Assembly (NCBI RefSeq): GCF_004117935.1
Contig: NZ_SDOY01000175.1
Location: forward strand, 36,427 to 100,426
Source: Streptomyces roseicoloratus
GTDB lineage: Bacteria > Actinomycetota > Actinomycetes > Streptomycetales > Streptomycetaceae
DNA length: 64,000 nt
Direction: 5' to 3'
Part shown: positions 9,303 to 17,457 of the stretch, piece after piece
How positions within the stretch are numbered: the stretch's first letter is position 1
Layout of the letters: each line of letters begins with the position of its first letter
Position numbers and translations under genes: made by a program
The notes under the pieces: generated by a model
What the model was told of the DNA's origin: nothing
Database searches by the model: none
The model's input: only the letters and a program-made list of their open reading frames with translations

Positions 9303-9360
9303 CCCGTGAGACCCGGGCCCGTCCGTGGGACCCGGGCCCGTCCGTGGGACCCGGGGCCCG
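9303..9360. repeat. 19-bp tandem repeat, about 2.7 copies
   Basis: ACCCGGGCCCGTCCGTGGG recurs with a 19-bp period (A at 9311, 9330, 9349) in the convergent gap between the VOC gene and the EF-G paralogue. A looser repeat of CCGTCGGACAGCC follows at 9381 and 9423. Confidence 0.8.
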
Positions 9361-9381
9361 GCGCACGCGGCGCCGGGCCCC
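9353..9381. terminator. GC-rich hairpin between convergent genes
   Basis: A perfect 12-bp stem (9353-9364 with 9370-9381) around a 5-base loop ACGCG. It sits between two converging genes without a T-tract, consistent with a bidirectional terminator of the Streptomyces type. Confidence 0.6.
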
Positions 9382-9472
9382 CGTCGGACAGCCTCCGTCG
9401 GGCACGCCCCGCCGGACACGCCCCGTCGGACAGCCACCGTCGGGCAACGCTCCGGGGGCTCTCCCCGGCCGG

Positions 9473-11506
9473 TCAGAGCGCCGGGGCGTAGCCCGCTGGC
9501 CGGGTCGTGAAGGTGGCGCGGCCCTGGGTTCGGCTGCGCAGGTGCGTCGCGTAGCCGAAGAGCGCGGCCAGCGGAACCGTCGCCGTGAGGACCGCCGTGT
9601 CCGCGTGGGTGGTGGAGTCGGTGATCCGGGCACGGCGGGCCGTCAGGTCGCCGAGGACCGTGCCGACGGTGCTGCCGGGTGCGGTGACAGTGACTTCCAC
9701 CACGGGTTCGAGCAGCGTCGTGCCGCCGGTGCGCAGGGCCTCGCGCAGGGCGAGCCGCCCGGCGGTGCGGAAGGCGAGCTCGGAGGAGTCCTTCACATGG
9801 GTGGCGCCGTCGGTGAGCGTGACGCGTACGCCGGTCACCGGGTGTCCGGCCAGCGGGCCGTCGGCCAGGGCGTCGCGGCAGCCCGCCTCGACCGCGCGGA
9901 CGAACTCCTGCGGGACCCGTCCGCCGGTCACCGCGGAGCGGAAGACGAAGTCCCGCCCGCCGTCCGCGGCGGCGCTCCCGCCGTCGTCCCCGTCGGCGCC
10001 GTCCAGCGGTGCGACGTCGAGGACGACCACCGCGAACTGGCCCGCGCCGCCGTCCTGTTTGACATGGCGGTACGTCAGGCCGGTCACGCCCGCGGCGGGC
10101 GTCTCCCGGTAGGCGACGCGCGGCCGGCCGACGGTGACGTCGAGCGCGTGGGCGCGGCGCAGCTTCTCCACGGCGACCTCCAGATGCAGTTCGCCCAGGC
10201 CGGACAGGACCGTCTGTCCGGATTCGGGGTCGGTCCGCACGGTGAGCGAGGGGTCCTCCTCGCTCAGGCGGGCGAGCGCCATGGCGAGGCGTTCGGTGTC
10301 GCGACCGAGCCTGGCCTCGATCGCGACGGACACCACCGGGTCGGCGGAGACGGGCGGTTCGAGGCGCACGGGCGGCGCGTCGGATGCGCAGAGGGTGGCA
10401 CCGGTGCGGGCGGCCTTCGGTCCGACGACGGCGACGATGTCCCCGGCGGCGGCATGGCCGGCCTCGGTGGTGCGGTCGGCCTGGACCCGCAGGATGCGGG
10501 CGATCCGTTCGGTGCGGCCGGTGGTGGTGTCGAGCACGGTGTCCCCCTTTCGCAGGGTGCCCGCGTAGAGGCGGAGGTAGGTCATGCGGCCGGTCGGCGT
10601 GGTGGTCACCTTGAAGGCGAGCGCGGTGAGCGGAGCCGTCGGGTCGGCCGGCCGGTCGCCCCGTACCGGCGGGAGGTCGGCGGGGGCGGGCAGGTAGGCG
10701 ACGACGGCGTCGAGCAGCGGCTCGATCCCCCGGTTGCGGTAGGCGGAGCCGCACAGGACCACCACGGCTTCGCCGGCGAGGGTGAGGTCGCGCAGGGCGG
10801 AGGTCAGCGTCCGCTCGTCGAGGGTGCCGTGGGCGCAGAACTCCTCCAGGGCGTCGGGGTGCAGTCCGGCGACGGTCTCGACGAGTCGGTGTCGTCGCCG
10901 CACCGCCTCGTCGGCCAGCGTTTCCGGCACGGGGCCGGTCTCGTACGTGTCGGAGCCGGGCCGCCAGGTGTGCGCGCGCATGCGGACGAGGTCGATGACG
11001 CCGGTGAAGGCGTCCTCGCTGCCGATGGGCAGCTGTACGGGCAGCGGCACGGTGCCGAGGCGGGTGCGGAGGGACTCCACGGCGGTGTCCAGGTCGGCGC
11101 CGGCGCGGTCGAGCTTGTTGACGAAGGCGAGGCGCGGGACGCCGTGCCGGTCGGCCTGGCGCCACACGGACTCGCTCTGCGGTTCGACGCCCGCGACCGC
11201 GTCGAAGACGGCGACGGCGCCGTCCAGGACGCGCAGCGCGCGTTCGACCTCGTCGGCGAAGTCGACGTGCCCGGGCGTGTCGATGAGGTTGAGCCGGTGG
11301 CCGTCCCAGTCGCAGCTGACGGCCGCGGAGAAGATGGTGATGCCGCGGTCGCGTTCCTGCGGGTCGAAGTCGGTGACGGTGGTGCCGTCGTGCACCTCGC
11401 CGCGCTTGTGGGTGGCGCCGGTGAGGTAGAGGAAGCGCTCGGTGAGCGTGGTCTTGCCGGCGTCGACGTGGGCCAGGATGCCGAGGTTGCGGATGCGGGT
11501 ACGCAT
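9473..11506 (-). CDS. EF-G-like ribosomal GTPase (second EF-G / FusB type)
   Basis: A 677-residue translational GTPase. G1 is AHVDAGKTT (near residues 12-20), the switch region RGITIFSAA, G3 DTPGH and G4 NKLD, followed by domains II-V typical of EF-G; the stretch LRVLDGAVAVFDAVAGVEPQ is nearly canonical EF-G. It is shorter and more divergent than housekeeping FusA and is not beside ribosomal protein genes, so it is a paralogue. Streptomyces carry such second EF-Gs and ribosome-protection proteins of the OtrA/TetM type; the close G-domain match favours an EF-G paralogue over TetM. It is preceded by a 38-codon upstream ORF and a probable antibiotic-responsive promoter. Confidence 0.88.
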   Translation of the reverse strand: MRTRIRNLGILAHVDAGKTTLTERFLYLTGATHKRGEVHDGTTVTDFDPQERDRGITIFSAAVSCDWDGHRLNLIDTPGHVDFADEVERALRVLDGAVAVFDAVAGVEPQSESVWRQADRHGVPRLAFVNKLDRAGADLDTAVESLRTRLGTVPLPVQLPIGSEDAFTGVIDLVRMRAHTWRPGSDTYETGPVPETLADEAVRRRHRLVETVAGLHPDALEEFCAHGTLDERTLTSALRDLTLAGEAVVVLCGSAYRNRGIEPLLDAVVAYLPAPADLPPVRGDRPADPTAPLTALAFKVTTTPTGRMTYLRLYAGTLRKGDTVLDTTTGRTERIARILRVQADRTTEAGHAAAGDIVAVVGPKAARTGATLCASDAPPVRLEPPVSADPVVSVAIEARLGRDTERLAMALARLSEEDPSLTVRTDPESGQTVLSGLGELHLEVAVEKLRRAHALDVTVGRPRVAYRETPAAGVTGLTYRHVKQDGGAGQFAVVVLDVAPLDGADGDDGGSAAADGGRDFVFRSAVTGGRVPQEFVRAVEAGCRDALADGPLAGHPVTGVRVTLTDGATHVKDSSELAFRTAGRLALREALRTGGTTLLEPVVEVTVTAPGSTVGTVLGDLTARRARITDSTTHADTAVLTATVPLAALFGYATHLRSRTQGRATFTTRPAGYAPAL

Positions 11507-11665
11507 GGGGTGAGTGGTCCTTCGCGTGCGATGCGGTGAGCAGGGCAGCGCGATTCCCGTGACGGTGCGGGAGGGCCGGGCCCGGAGGCGGACAGGGCCG
11601 TACGGGAAAGGTCCGTACGGGAGTTCCGTCGTGCGGGCGGGCCCGAGGGCGAGGTTCGTCGCGGG

Positions 11666-11782
11666 TCAGCGGTGGCGGCCGCGCAGCCGGCACCGGAGCG
11701 ACGAAGAGGCCAGGATCACGTCGTACCGGGCGCGGGAGACGACGACGGCGACGGCGGGGGGCGGCGTGGCGCGCATGGTCAT
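11666..11782 (-). CDS. Upstream ORF / putative leader peptide (38 aa)
   Basis: A 38-codon ORF beginning MTMRATPPPAVAVVVSRARY and ending with the Arg-rich tail CRLRGRHR, with a strong ribosome-binding site (AAGGGAG) just before the ATG at 11782. It ends 159 bases before the EF-G paralogue and is followed by GC-rich inverted repeats, including two copies of the palindrome CCGTACGG (about 11596-11620). Position, size and a basic C-terminus fit a regulatory leader peptide whose stalled translation controls the downstream ribosome-associated gene. The alternative, a short independent peptide, cannot be excluded. Confidence 0.65.
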   Translation of the reverse strand: MTMRATPPPAVAVVVSRARYDVILASSSLRCRLRGRHR

Positions 11783-11821
11783 CTCCCTTCGTTTCATGGT
11801 CCGTTCGGCGGTACGGACTGG

Positions 11822-11862
11822 AGTCTAAGCAGGGCCGTACGCGCGGGGACACCGGTTTTCGC
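11822..11862 (-). promoter_or_regulatory. Candidate WblC/WhiB7-type promoter of the EF-G paralogue
   Basis: Reading the minus strand, GCGAAAAC lies about 32 bases upstream of a good -10 TAGACT (11827-11822), which is 39 bases before the upstream ORF. An A-rich block next to the -35 region plus a TAnnnT -10 and no good -35 is the layout reported for WhiB7/WblC targets, which respond to ribosome inhibitors. Assignment to WblC is inference. Confidence 0.4.
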
Positions 11863-11957
11863 CCGGCACGGGATCCGCCGGGTGGTCACCGCCGCGCCCA
11901 GCGAACGAAACGCCCGGTCTCCGTCGGGCGAGGGAGACCGGGCGGGCGCCGGTGTGG

Positions 11958-12638
11958 TCAGGAGCGGCCGCGCGAGCGGCGGCCTCCGCCGCCCTGTCCG
12001 CCCTGACCTCCCTGGCCGCCTCGGCCGCCGCCCCGGCGGGCGCGCCTGCGGTGGGGTGACGGCAGGGGTGCGGCGGAGCCGCCTGCGGCCTCCGGGGACG
12101 AGAACATCATCGGTACGGCCGGAGGGACCGGAGCCGCGGGCGCGGGCGGAGCGGCCGCTGCGCCTCCGGCGGAGGGTCCTGCGGGCGGTCCCGCCGTACC
12201 GGCGGCGGCCGCCGTCGCGGCGGCGGCACGGGCGGCCAGCGAGTCACGGTCGCCGCCCGCTCCGCCGGCACCCGCGAGGACGCTCGCGTGGGAGATCTGC
12301 GGCGCGCAGGCCTGGCAGATCTCCGCGAGCGTCCACACCTCGGCGACGGCCGGGTTGTGGATGAGGACGAGGAGCGCACGGCCGGTGCACGTGGTGCGCG
12401 CGGCATGGTGCCGGCAGTCGCTCGCCCCGCAGGCGCAGGCCGCGTTGGGCCGGGGTGCGGCCAGCCGGGCGTGGGCGCGGACGTGCTCCGCGGCGAAGAC
12501 CCGCAGGGAGTGGAGGTCCTTGGACCGGGCCGGCATGCGGCAGCCCGCCGTGGAGCAGGTGACCGTCGCGGAGTGGTCGGAGTGACCGGTCAGTCGGATC
12601 GTCCAGGTCCTGCCTGGCACACGTGATCCCGGGAGCAT
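11958..12638 (-). CDS. Cys-rich protein with Gly/Arg-rich tail, unknown function
   Basis: About 226 residues. The N-terminal half has paired cysteines (CSTAGC, CACGASDCRHH, TTC, CQAC) that suggest one or two zinc sites. The middle is a low-complexity Ala/Pro/Gly stretch, and the C-terminus is RRRARRGGGRGGQGGQGGQG-like, an RGG-type basic tail often linked to nucleic-acid binding. ATG at 12638 is used; a TTG two codons upstream is also possible. It is not recognised as a named family. Transcribed toward the EF-G paralogue with 175 bp between it and the leader-peptide start. Confidence 0.7.
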   Translation of the reverse strand: MLPGSRVPGRTWTIRLTGHSDHSATVTCSTAGCRMPARSKDLHSLRVFAAEHVRAHARLAAPRPNAACACGASDCRHHAARTTCTGRALLVLIHNPAVAEVWTLAEICQACAPQISHASVLAGAGGAGGDRDSLAARAAAATAAAAGTAGPPAGPSAGGAAAAPPAPAAPVPPAVPMMFSSPEAAGGSAAPLPSPHRRRARRGGGRGGQGGQGGQGGGGRRSRGRS

Positions 12639-12798
12639 GCTCAACGCGCGCGTTTCCGTTCAGGTGAGAGGGGTGTAGGCCATGGTTTTACCCCGTGCGC
12701 GCCGAAGGTTCACCTCCCGGGTCCCTCCGGAGGGTCGTGGCGGCCGGATCACACCACCGGATGGCGGGGCGCCGTCCGCCGTCGGCACGGCGCGAGAA

Positions 12799-13016
12799 GC
12801 CCTGATCCGCCGGTTCCGCGAGCAGACCGGCACGACACCGCTGCGGTGGCCGCACCGGGCCGGGATCCGGCAGGCGCGGCACCTGCCGGCGGCCACCGGG
12901 CTCGCCGTGGAGCGGATCGGCGCCCAGGTCGGCTCGGCTCCCCCACCGCGTTCCGGGACCCTTCCAAGCGCACGACGGGCGTCGGCCCGCACGCGTACCG
13001 GGGCGGCTGCGCTTGA
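12799..13016 (+). pseudogene. AraC/GlxA-type regulator remnant, frameshifted
   Basis: From 12799 the frame reads LIRRFREQTGTTPLRW, then GIRQARHLPAATGLAVERIG and AQVG, the C-terminal HTH of an AraC-family (GlxA-like) regulator. Just after 12934 a single-base loss changes frame; in the next frame the match resumes as GSPTAFRDPSKRTTGVGPHA and ends YRGGCA-stop at 13016. The N-terminal DJ-1/PfpI-like domain and first helix-turn-helix are absent, so this is a decayed 3' fragment. An open frame from 12682 runs through it into the DUF5709 gene and should not be read as one protein. Confidence 0.75.
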
Positions 13017-13122
13017 CCGCCGTGCGCGTGCGGCGGTCGTGCGGTGGCGGGGCGGAGACGGGGCGCGGAGCATGGAAGCGGGTCGTGATCGACGAACGGC
13101 CGGAGTGTCTGGAGTGTTCCGC

Positions 13123-13578
13123 ATGACCGAGAACGAGGCCTGGGGCGACGACGTCTACCAGCCCGACGGCAGCGAGGTGCAGGACGACGCGGGGCCGCTC
13201 GACGCCTCGGACACCCTGGACGGTCCCGTCGACAACCCGCTCGACGAGGGATACGTGCCTCCCGACCGGCCGCTGGCCGTCGAGCACACGGGCGTCACCG
13301 CGGCGGAGCGGCTGCGCGGCGAGAGCCTGGACCAGCGGCTCGCGGAGGAGATCCCGGACGAGGACCCGAACCTCGACTGGGACGGCATCGGCGACGCCTC
13401 GGACACCGACGGGGAGCCGCTGGACGGCGAGGTGGGCGCTCACCGGGCCGGCCGGCTCGTCGCCATGGACGACGGCAGCGCGCTGTCTCCGCTGGAGGGG
13501 TTCGCCCGTGACGTCGGCATCGACGGCGGCGCGGCCTCCGCCGAGGAAGCGGCCGTGCACCTCGTCGAGGAGGAGTGA
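13123..13578 (+). CDS. DUF5709 domain protein
   Basis: A 151-residue acidic protein starting MTENEAWGDDVYQPDGSEVQ, with DPNLDWDGIGDASDT and RAGRLVAMDDGSALSPLEGF, the pattern of the actinobacterial DUF5709 family. No membrane segment or enzymatic motif is seen. ATG at 13123 is chosen because it begins the conserved part; the open upstream frame belongs to the AraC remnant. Function unknown. Confidence 0.82.
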   Translation: MTENEAWGDDVYQPDGSEVQDDAGPLDASDTLDGPVDNPLDEGYVPPDRPLAVEHTGVTAAERLRGESLDQRLAEEIPDEDPNLDWDGIGDASDTDGEPLDGEVGAHRAGRLVAMDDGSALSPLEGFARDVGIDGGAASAEEAAVHLVEEE

Positions 13579-13932
13579 CCCGGCGGTCCGCACCGTGCCG
13601 GGTCGCTCCCGGCACGTCGGCGCTCCTGCTACCGTGCCCCGGAGTCCTGGCGCGCGCAACGCCCTCCGAACCGGTACTCCTGACCCCGCCGCACCGTTTC
13701 AAACGCGCGTCACCACACCTGTATGGGACCTTGAGGAGACCGTAACCACGCCCGGGATGCGTTATCCAGCCGTTATAAACGGTCATTTTGCCCCGGTATC
13801 ACCGGGTTCGCCGGGCAGGAAGCGACGGACTTCCGCGGCGGTATCCGCCCGCGCACCTATCGCACGCCCGGGGCTTTCCGCAAGACCTCCGGTCCAGGAA
13901 GTTCGCCCTCTCGCTCGGTAGCTTCGGCCCAC
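13579..13932. promoter_or_regulatory. Intergenic region upstream of ectA
   Basis: A 354-bp gene-free stretch, unusually AT-rich around 13755-13795. It holds CCGTTATAAACGG (5-bp arms around ATA) near 13770 and a -10-like TAGCTT (13919-13924) eight bases before the ectA ATG, suggesting a short or absent leader. No convincing -35 element or osmotic sigma-B site (GGNTTG...GGGTAT) was found. Confidence 0.4.
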
Positions 13933-14565
13933 ATGACCGCAGCACACATGACGTTCCCGAAGGCCCCGGCGACCGCCCTCGACATCGGCCCCGCGCGGCC
14001 GTCCGACGGCGCCGACCTCTGGCGGATCGCCCGCGCGGCCGAGGACCTGGACCTCAACTCGCCCTACAGCTACCTGCTGTGGTGCCGCGACTTCGCCGAC
14101 ACGACCGCCGTCGCCCGTGACGCCACCGGACGGCCGATCGGCTTCGTCACCGGCTATCTGCGCCCCCAGGCGCCGCGGACCCTGTTCGTCTGGCAGGTCG
14201 CCGTCGACGGTTCGCATCGCGGAACCGGGGTAGCAGGGGCACTGCTCGACGCCCTGGCCGCGAGGGTGGCGGCGGCCGGGCACGGTCCGCTCCGGATCGA
14301 GGCGACGGTCACCCCGGGGAACGTGGCATCGGACCGGCTGTTCCGCTCGTTCGCACGCCGCCACGGCGCGGCCCTGACCCGGGAGGTCCTCTTCGCCGCC
14401 GACGACTTCCCCGCGGACGCCTCCGGCGCGTCCGAAGCCGCCGGCGTCCCCGGCGCCCCGGGGCTCGCCGCGCAGGGCCCCGCGGCTCACGAGCCGGAAG
14501 TCCTCTACGGCATCGGCCCGCTGACGCGGCCCGTGCCGGTGACGCGGCCCGTGCCGGTGCCGTAG
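13933..14565 (+). CDS. ectA: L-2,4-diaminobutyrate N-acetyltransferase
   Basis: A 210-residue GNAT enzyme that acetylates L-2,4-diaminobutyrate in ectoine synthesis. EctA hallmarks include DLNSPYSYLLWCRDFADT and the acetyl-CoA loop QVAVDGSHRGTGVAGALL, then VTPGNVASDRLF. The C-terminus is extended and ends in a duplicated TRPVPV, encoded by an 18-bp tandem duplication (about 14524-14562). ATG at 13933 or 13948 could be used. First gene of ectABCD-ehuBCDA. Confidence 0.95.
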   Translation: MTAAHMTFPKAPATALDIGPARPSDGADLWRIARAAEDLDLNSPYSYLLWCRDFADTTAVARDATGRPIGFVTGYLRPQAPRTLFVWQVAVDGSHRGTGVAGALLDALAARVAAAGHGPLRIEATVTPGNVASDRLFRSFARRHGAALTREVLFAADDFPADASGASEAAGVPGAPGLAAQGPAAHEPEVLYGIGPLTRPVPVTRPVPVP

Positions 14566-14703
14566 CTCCGCAGGCCGCCGCGACGCCCGGAGGCGGGCCC
14601 CGGGCCCTCGCGCCCAGCGCCTCGCCCCGCCGCACCATCGGCGCACTCCACCCGCCCCACCACCTCACTCCGCCCCATCGCGAAACCGAGATACGGGAGA
14701 ACC

Positions 14704-15987
14704 GTGACCCTCACCGACATCGCTCCGTCCGTCTTCGAGACCGTCGAATCGGAGGTGCGCAGCTACTGCCGCGCCTGGCCGGTGGTCTTCGAGCAGGCCC
14801 GCGGCAGCCGGCTGTACGACGAGCACGGACGGCCCTTCCTCGACTTCTTCGCCGGGGCCGGGTCCCTCAACTACGGGCACAACAACCCGGTCCTCAAGCG
14901 GGCGCTGCTCGACTACCTCGCCCGTGACGGCGTCACCCACGGCCTCGACATGTCGACGACCGCCAAGCGCGACTTCCTGGAGGCGTTCCGGTCGGCGGTG
15001 CTCGAACCGCGCGCCCTGCCCTACAAGGTGATGTTCCCGGGTCCGACCGGTACCAACGCCGTGGAGGCCGCGCTGAAGCTCGCCCGGAAGATCACCGGGC
15101 GGGAGACGGTCGTCTCCTTCACCAACGCCTTCCACGGGATGTCCCTCGGCTCGCTCGCCACGACCGGCAACTCCGCCAAACGCGCGGGCGCCGGGGTGCC
15201 GCTCCCGCACGTCACGCGCATGCCGTACGACCACTACCTGGACGGCCGGATGCCGGACTTCCTGTGGTTCGAGCGGCTGCTCTCCGACCCGGCCTCCGGC
15301 CTCGACCGGCCCGCCGCGGTCATCGTCGAGACCGTGCAGGGCGAGGGCGGGATCAACGTCGCCCGGGCCGAGTGGCTGCGCGGGCTCGCCGAGCTGTGCC
15401 GGCGGCACGAGATGCTGCTGATCGTCGACGACGTGCAGATGGGCTGCGGCCGTACGGGCGAGTTCTTCTCCTTCGAGGAGGCGGGCATCACCCCCGACAT
15501 CGTCACCCTGTCGAAGTCCATCAGCGGCTACGGCCTCCCGATGGCCCTGTGCCTGTTCCGGCCCGAGCTGGACCAGTGGCAGCCGGGCGAGCACAACGGC
15601 ACCTTCCGCGGCAACAACCCCGCCTTCGTCACCGCCACCGCCGCGATCGACACGTACTGGCGCGACCACGCCCTGCGCGACCGCACCCTGGCCCGGGCCG
15701 GCCGGATCGAGAGCGCCCTCGGCGACCTGCTCGGCGAGGACGGCCGCGCGGCCGTCGCCCTGCGGGGCCGCGGGATGGTGTGGGGCCTGGAGTTCGCCGA
15801 CGGGGAGCGGGCCTCGGCCGTGTGCCGGCGGGCCTTCGAGCTGGGGCTTCTCCTGGAGACGTCGGGGCCGCGGGACGAGGTCGTCAAGCTGCTGCCGCCG
15901 CTGACCGTGACGGACGACGAGCTGGACGAGGGCCTCGGCATCCTGGCCCGCTCCGTGCGGCACGCCGCCGAACGCGCCACCGTCTGA
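14704..15987 (+). CDS. ectB: Diaminobutyrate-2-oxoglutarate transaminase
   Basis: A 427-residue class III PLP aminotransferase that converts L-aspartate semialdehyde to L-2,4-diaminobutyrate using glutamate, the first step of ectoine synthesis. Motifs: FFAGAGSLNYGHNNP, FPGPTGTNAVEAALKLAR, VDDVQMGCGRTGEFFSFE, and the PLP lysine K271 in TLSKSISGYG. GTG at 14704 follows GGGAGAACC. Length matches EctB. Confidence 0.97.
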   Translation: MTLTDIAPSVFETVESEVRSYCRAWPVVFEQARGSRLYDEHGRPFLDFFAGAGSLNYGHNNPVLKRALLDYLARDGVTHGLDMSTTAKRDFLEAFRSAVLEPRALPYKVMFPGPTGTNAVEAALKLARKITGRETVVSFTNAFHGMSLGSLATTGNSAKRAGAGVPLPHVTRMPYDHYLDGRMPDFLWFERLLSDPASGLDRPAAVIVETVQGEGGINVARAEWLRGLAELCRRHEMLLIVDDVQMGCGRTGEFFSFEEAGITPDIVTLSKSISGYGLPMALCLFRPELDQWQPGEHNGTFRGNNPAFVTATAAIDTYWRDHALRDRTLARAGRIESALGDLLGEDGRAAVALRGRGMVWGLEFADGERASAVCRRAFELGLLLETSGPRDEVVKLLPPLTVTDDELDEGLGILARSVRHAAERATV

Positions 15988-16082
15988 CCGGCCCTCAGGG
16001 CGGAGGCACCCGGACCTCCTCCGCGCCTCCACCGGCACCGGCACCCCGCACCAGCACCAGCACCACCGAAAGGCCCTCACGC

Positions 16083-16487
16083 ATGATCGTGCGCAGCTTC
16101 GCCGAGATCGAGAACACCGACCGTCACGTCCGTGCCGCCTCCGGCACCTGGGAGAGCAAGCGCATCGTCCTGGCCCGCGAGCGGGTCGGCTTCTCCCTCC
16201 ACGAGACGGTGCTCTACGCCGGGACCGAGACGTCCATGTGGTACGCCAACCACGTCGAGGCCGTCGTGTGCACCGCCGGGGAGGCCGAGCTCACCGACCA
16301 CGAGACCGGCACGACGTACACCATCACCCCGGGAACGATGTACCTGCTCGACGGGCACGAGCGGCACACCCTCAAGGTCAGGCAGGACTTCCGCTGCCTG
16401 TGCGTCTTCAACCCGCCGGTGACCGGCCGCGAGGACCACGACGAGAACGGCGTCTACCCGCTCCTCACCGAGCCGGACCCCGCCTGA
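16083..16487 (+). CDS. ectC: L-ectoine synthase
   Basis: A 134-residue cupin enzyme that cyclises N-gamma-acetyl-diaminobutyrate to ectoine. The start MIVRSFAEIENTDRHV, the block SMWYANHVEAVVCTAGEAEL and the cupin part PGTMYLLDGHERHTLK are diagnostic. Length matches the family. It lies 95 bp after ectB and 70 bp before ectD. Confidence 0.97.
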   Translation: MIVRSFAEIENTDRHVRAASGTWESKRIVLARERVGFSLHETVLYAGTETSMWYANHVEAVVCTAGEAELTDHETGTTYTITPGTMYLLDGHERHTLKVRQDFRCLCVFNPPVTGREDHDENGVYPLLTEPDPA

Positions 16488-16557
16488 CCCTTCGTTCCCC
16501 TTCCGCGTCCCTCCCCCGTTCACATCCGCCGTACGAGAAAGGAAGGCACCGCCCGTC

Positions 16558-17457
16558 ATGACCTCCGCCCCTACCCGTCCCGTCGACCTCTACCCCACCC
16601 GAGGCGCCCAGGAGCAGCTGATCGGCCGCAAGGACCCGGTCGTGTGGGCCGATCCCGGAACTCCCGGGCCGTTCTGGGCCCGTGAGCTGGAGGAGTACGA
16701 GCGCGACGGCTTCGTCACCGTCGACGAGCTGGTCACTCCCGACGAGGTCACCGAACTGCGGGCCGAGCTGGACCGACTGGTCGCCGATCCGGCCGTGCGC
16801 GAGGACGAGCGGTCGATCGTCGAGCCGCGCTCGCGCGAGATCCGCTCCGTGTTCGAGGTGCACCGGATCAGCGAGGTGTTCGCCCGGCTGGCCGCCGACC
16901 CCCGGGTCGTCGGGCGCGCCCGGCAGATCCTCGGCTCCGACGTGTACATCCACCAGTCGCGCGTCAACGTCAAGCCCGGCTTCGGTGCCAGTGGTTTCTA
17001 CTGGCACTCCGACTTCGAGACCTGGCACGCCGAGGACGGTCTGCCGCGGATGCGGACGGTCTCGGTCTCGATCGCGCTCACCGCGAACCACACCACCAAC
17101 GGCAGCCTCATGATCATGCCGGGTTCGCACCGCACCTTCCTCGGCTGCGCGGGCGCCACCCCGAAGGACAACTACAAGAAGTCGCTGCAGATGCAGGACG
17201 CCGGAACGCCTTCGGAGGAGGCGCTGACGACCTTCGCGGACGCGTGCGGCATCCGGCACTTCACGGGCGCGCCGGGCTCGGCGACCTGGTTCGACTGCAA
17301 CGCGCTGCACGGTTCGGGCGACAACATCACCCCGTATCCGCGGAGCAACGTGTTCCTCGTCTTCAACAGCGTCGAGAACGCGCCCGAGCTGCCCTTCGCC
17401 GCGCCGGTGCGCCGGCCGTCCTTCATCGCCGCGCGCGACATCACCCCGGTCGGGTGA
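16558..17457 (+). CDS. ectD: Ectoine 5-hydroxylase
   Basis: A 299-residue Fe(II)/2-oxoglutarate dioxygenase (PhyH-like) converting ectoine to 5-hydroxyectoine. The metal triad is H150-x-D152 (in FYWHSDFETWHAEDGLP) and H251 (ALHGSGDN). The substrate-binding start PTRGAQEQLIGRKDPVVW is typical of EctD. Its stop overlaps the GTG start of the transporter binding protein (GTGA at 17454-17457), so synthesis and uptake genes are translationally coupled. Confidence 0.97.
   Translation: MTSAPTRPVDLYPTRGAQEQLIGRKDPVVWADPGTPGPFWARELEEYERDGFVTVDELVTPDEVTELRAELDRLVADPAVREDERSIVEPRSREIRSVFEVHRISEVFARLAADPRVVGRARQILGSDVYIHQSRVNVKPGFGASGFYWHSDFETWHAEDGLPRMRTVSVSIALTANHTTNGSLMIMPGSHRTFLGCAGATPKDNYKKSLQMQDAGTPSEEALTTFADACGIRHFTGAPGSATWFDCNALHGSGDNITPYPRSNVFLVFNSVENAPELPFAAPVRRPSFIAARDITPVG

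Noticed and set aside
9473..11506. Call as a TetM/OtrA tetracycline resistance protein
   Set aside because: The G-domain (LRVLDGAVAVFDAVAGVEPQ, NKLD) is much closer to EF-G than to TetM, so a resistance role is only mentioned as possible.
7206..11852. A 1,548-codon minus-strand frame across several genes
   Set aside because: Composition is Arg/Pro shadow; it covers the NOS, VOC and EF-G genes in wrong frames.
12682..13578. A 298-codon fusion of an HTH protein with DUF5709
   Set aside because: The AraC match changes frame at 12934 and ends at 13016; the DUF5709 part starts with its own ATG at 13123.
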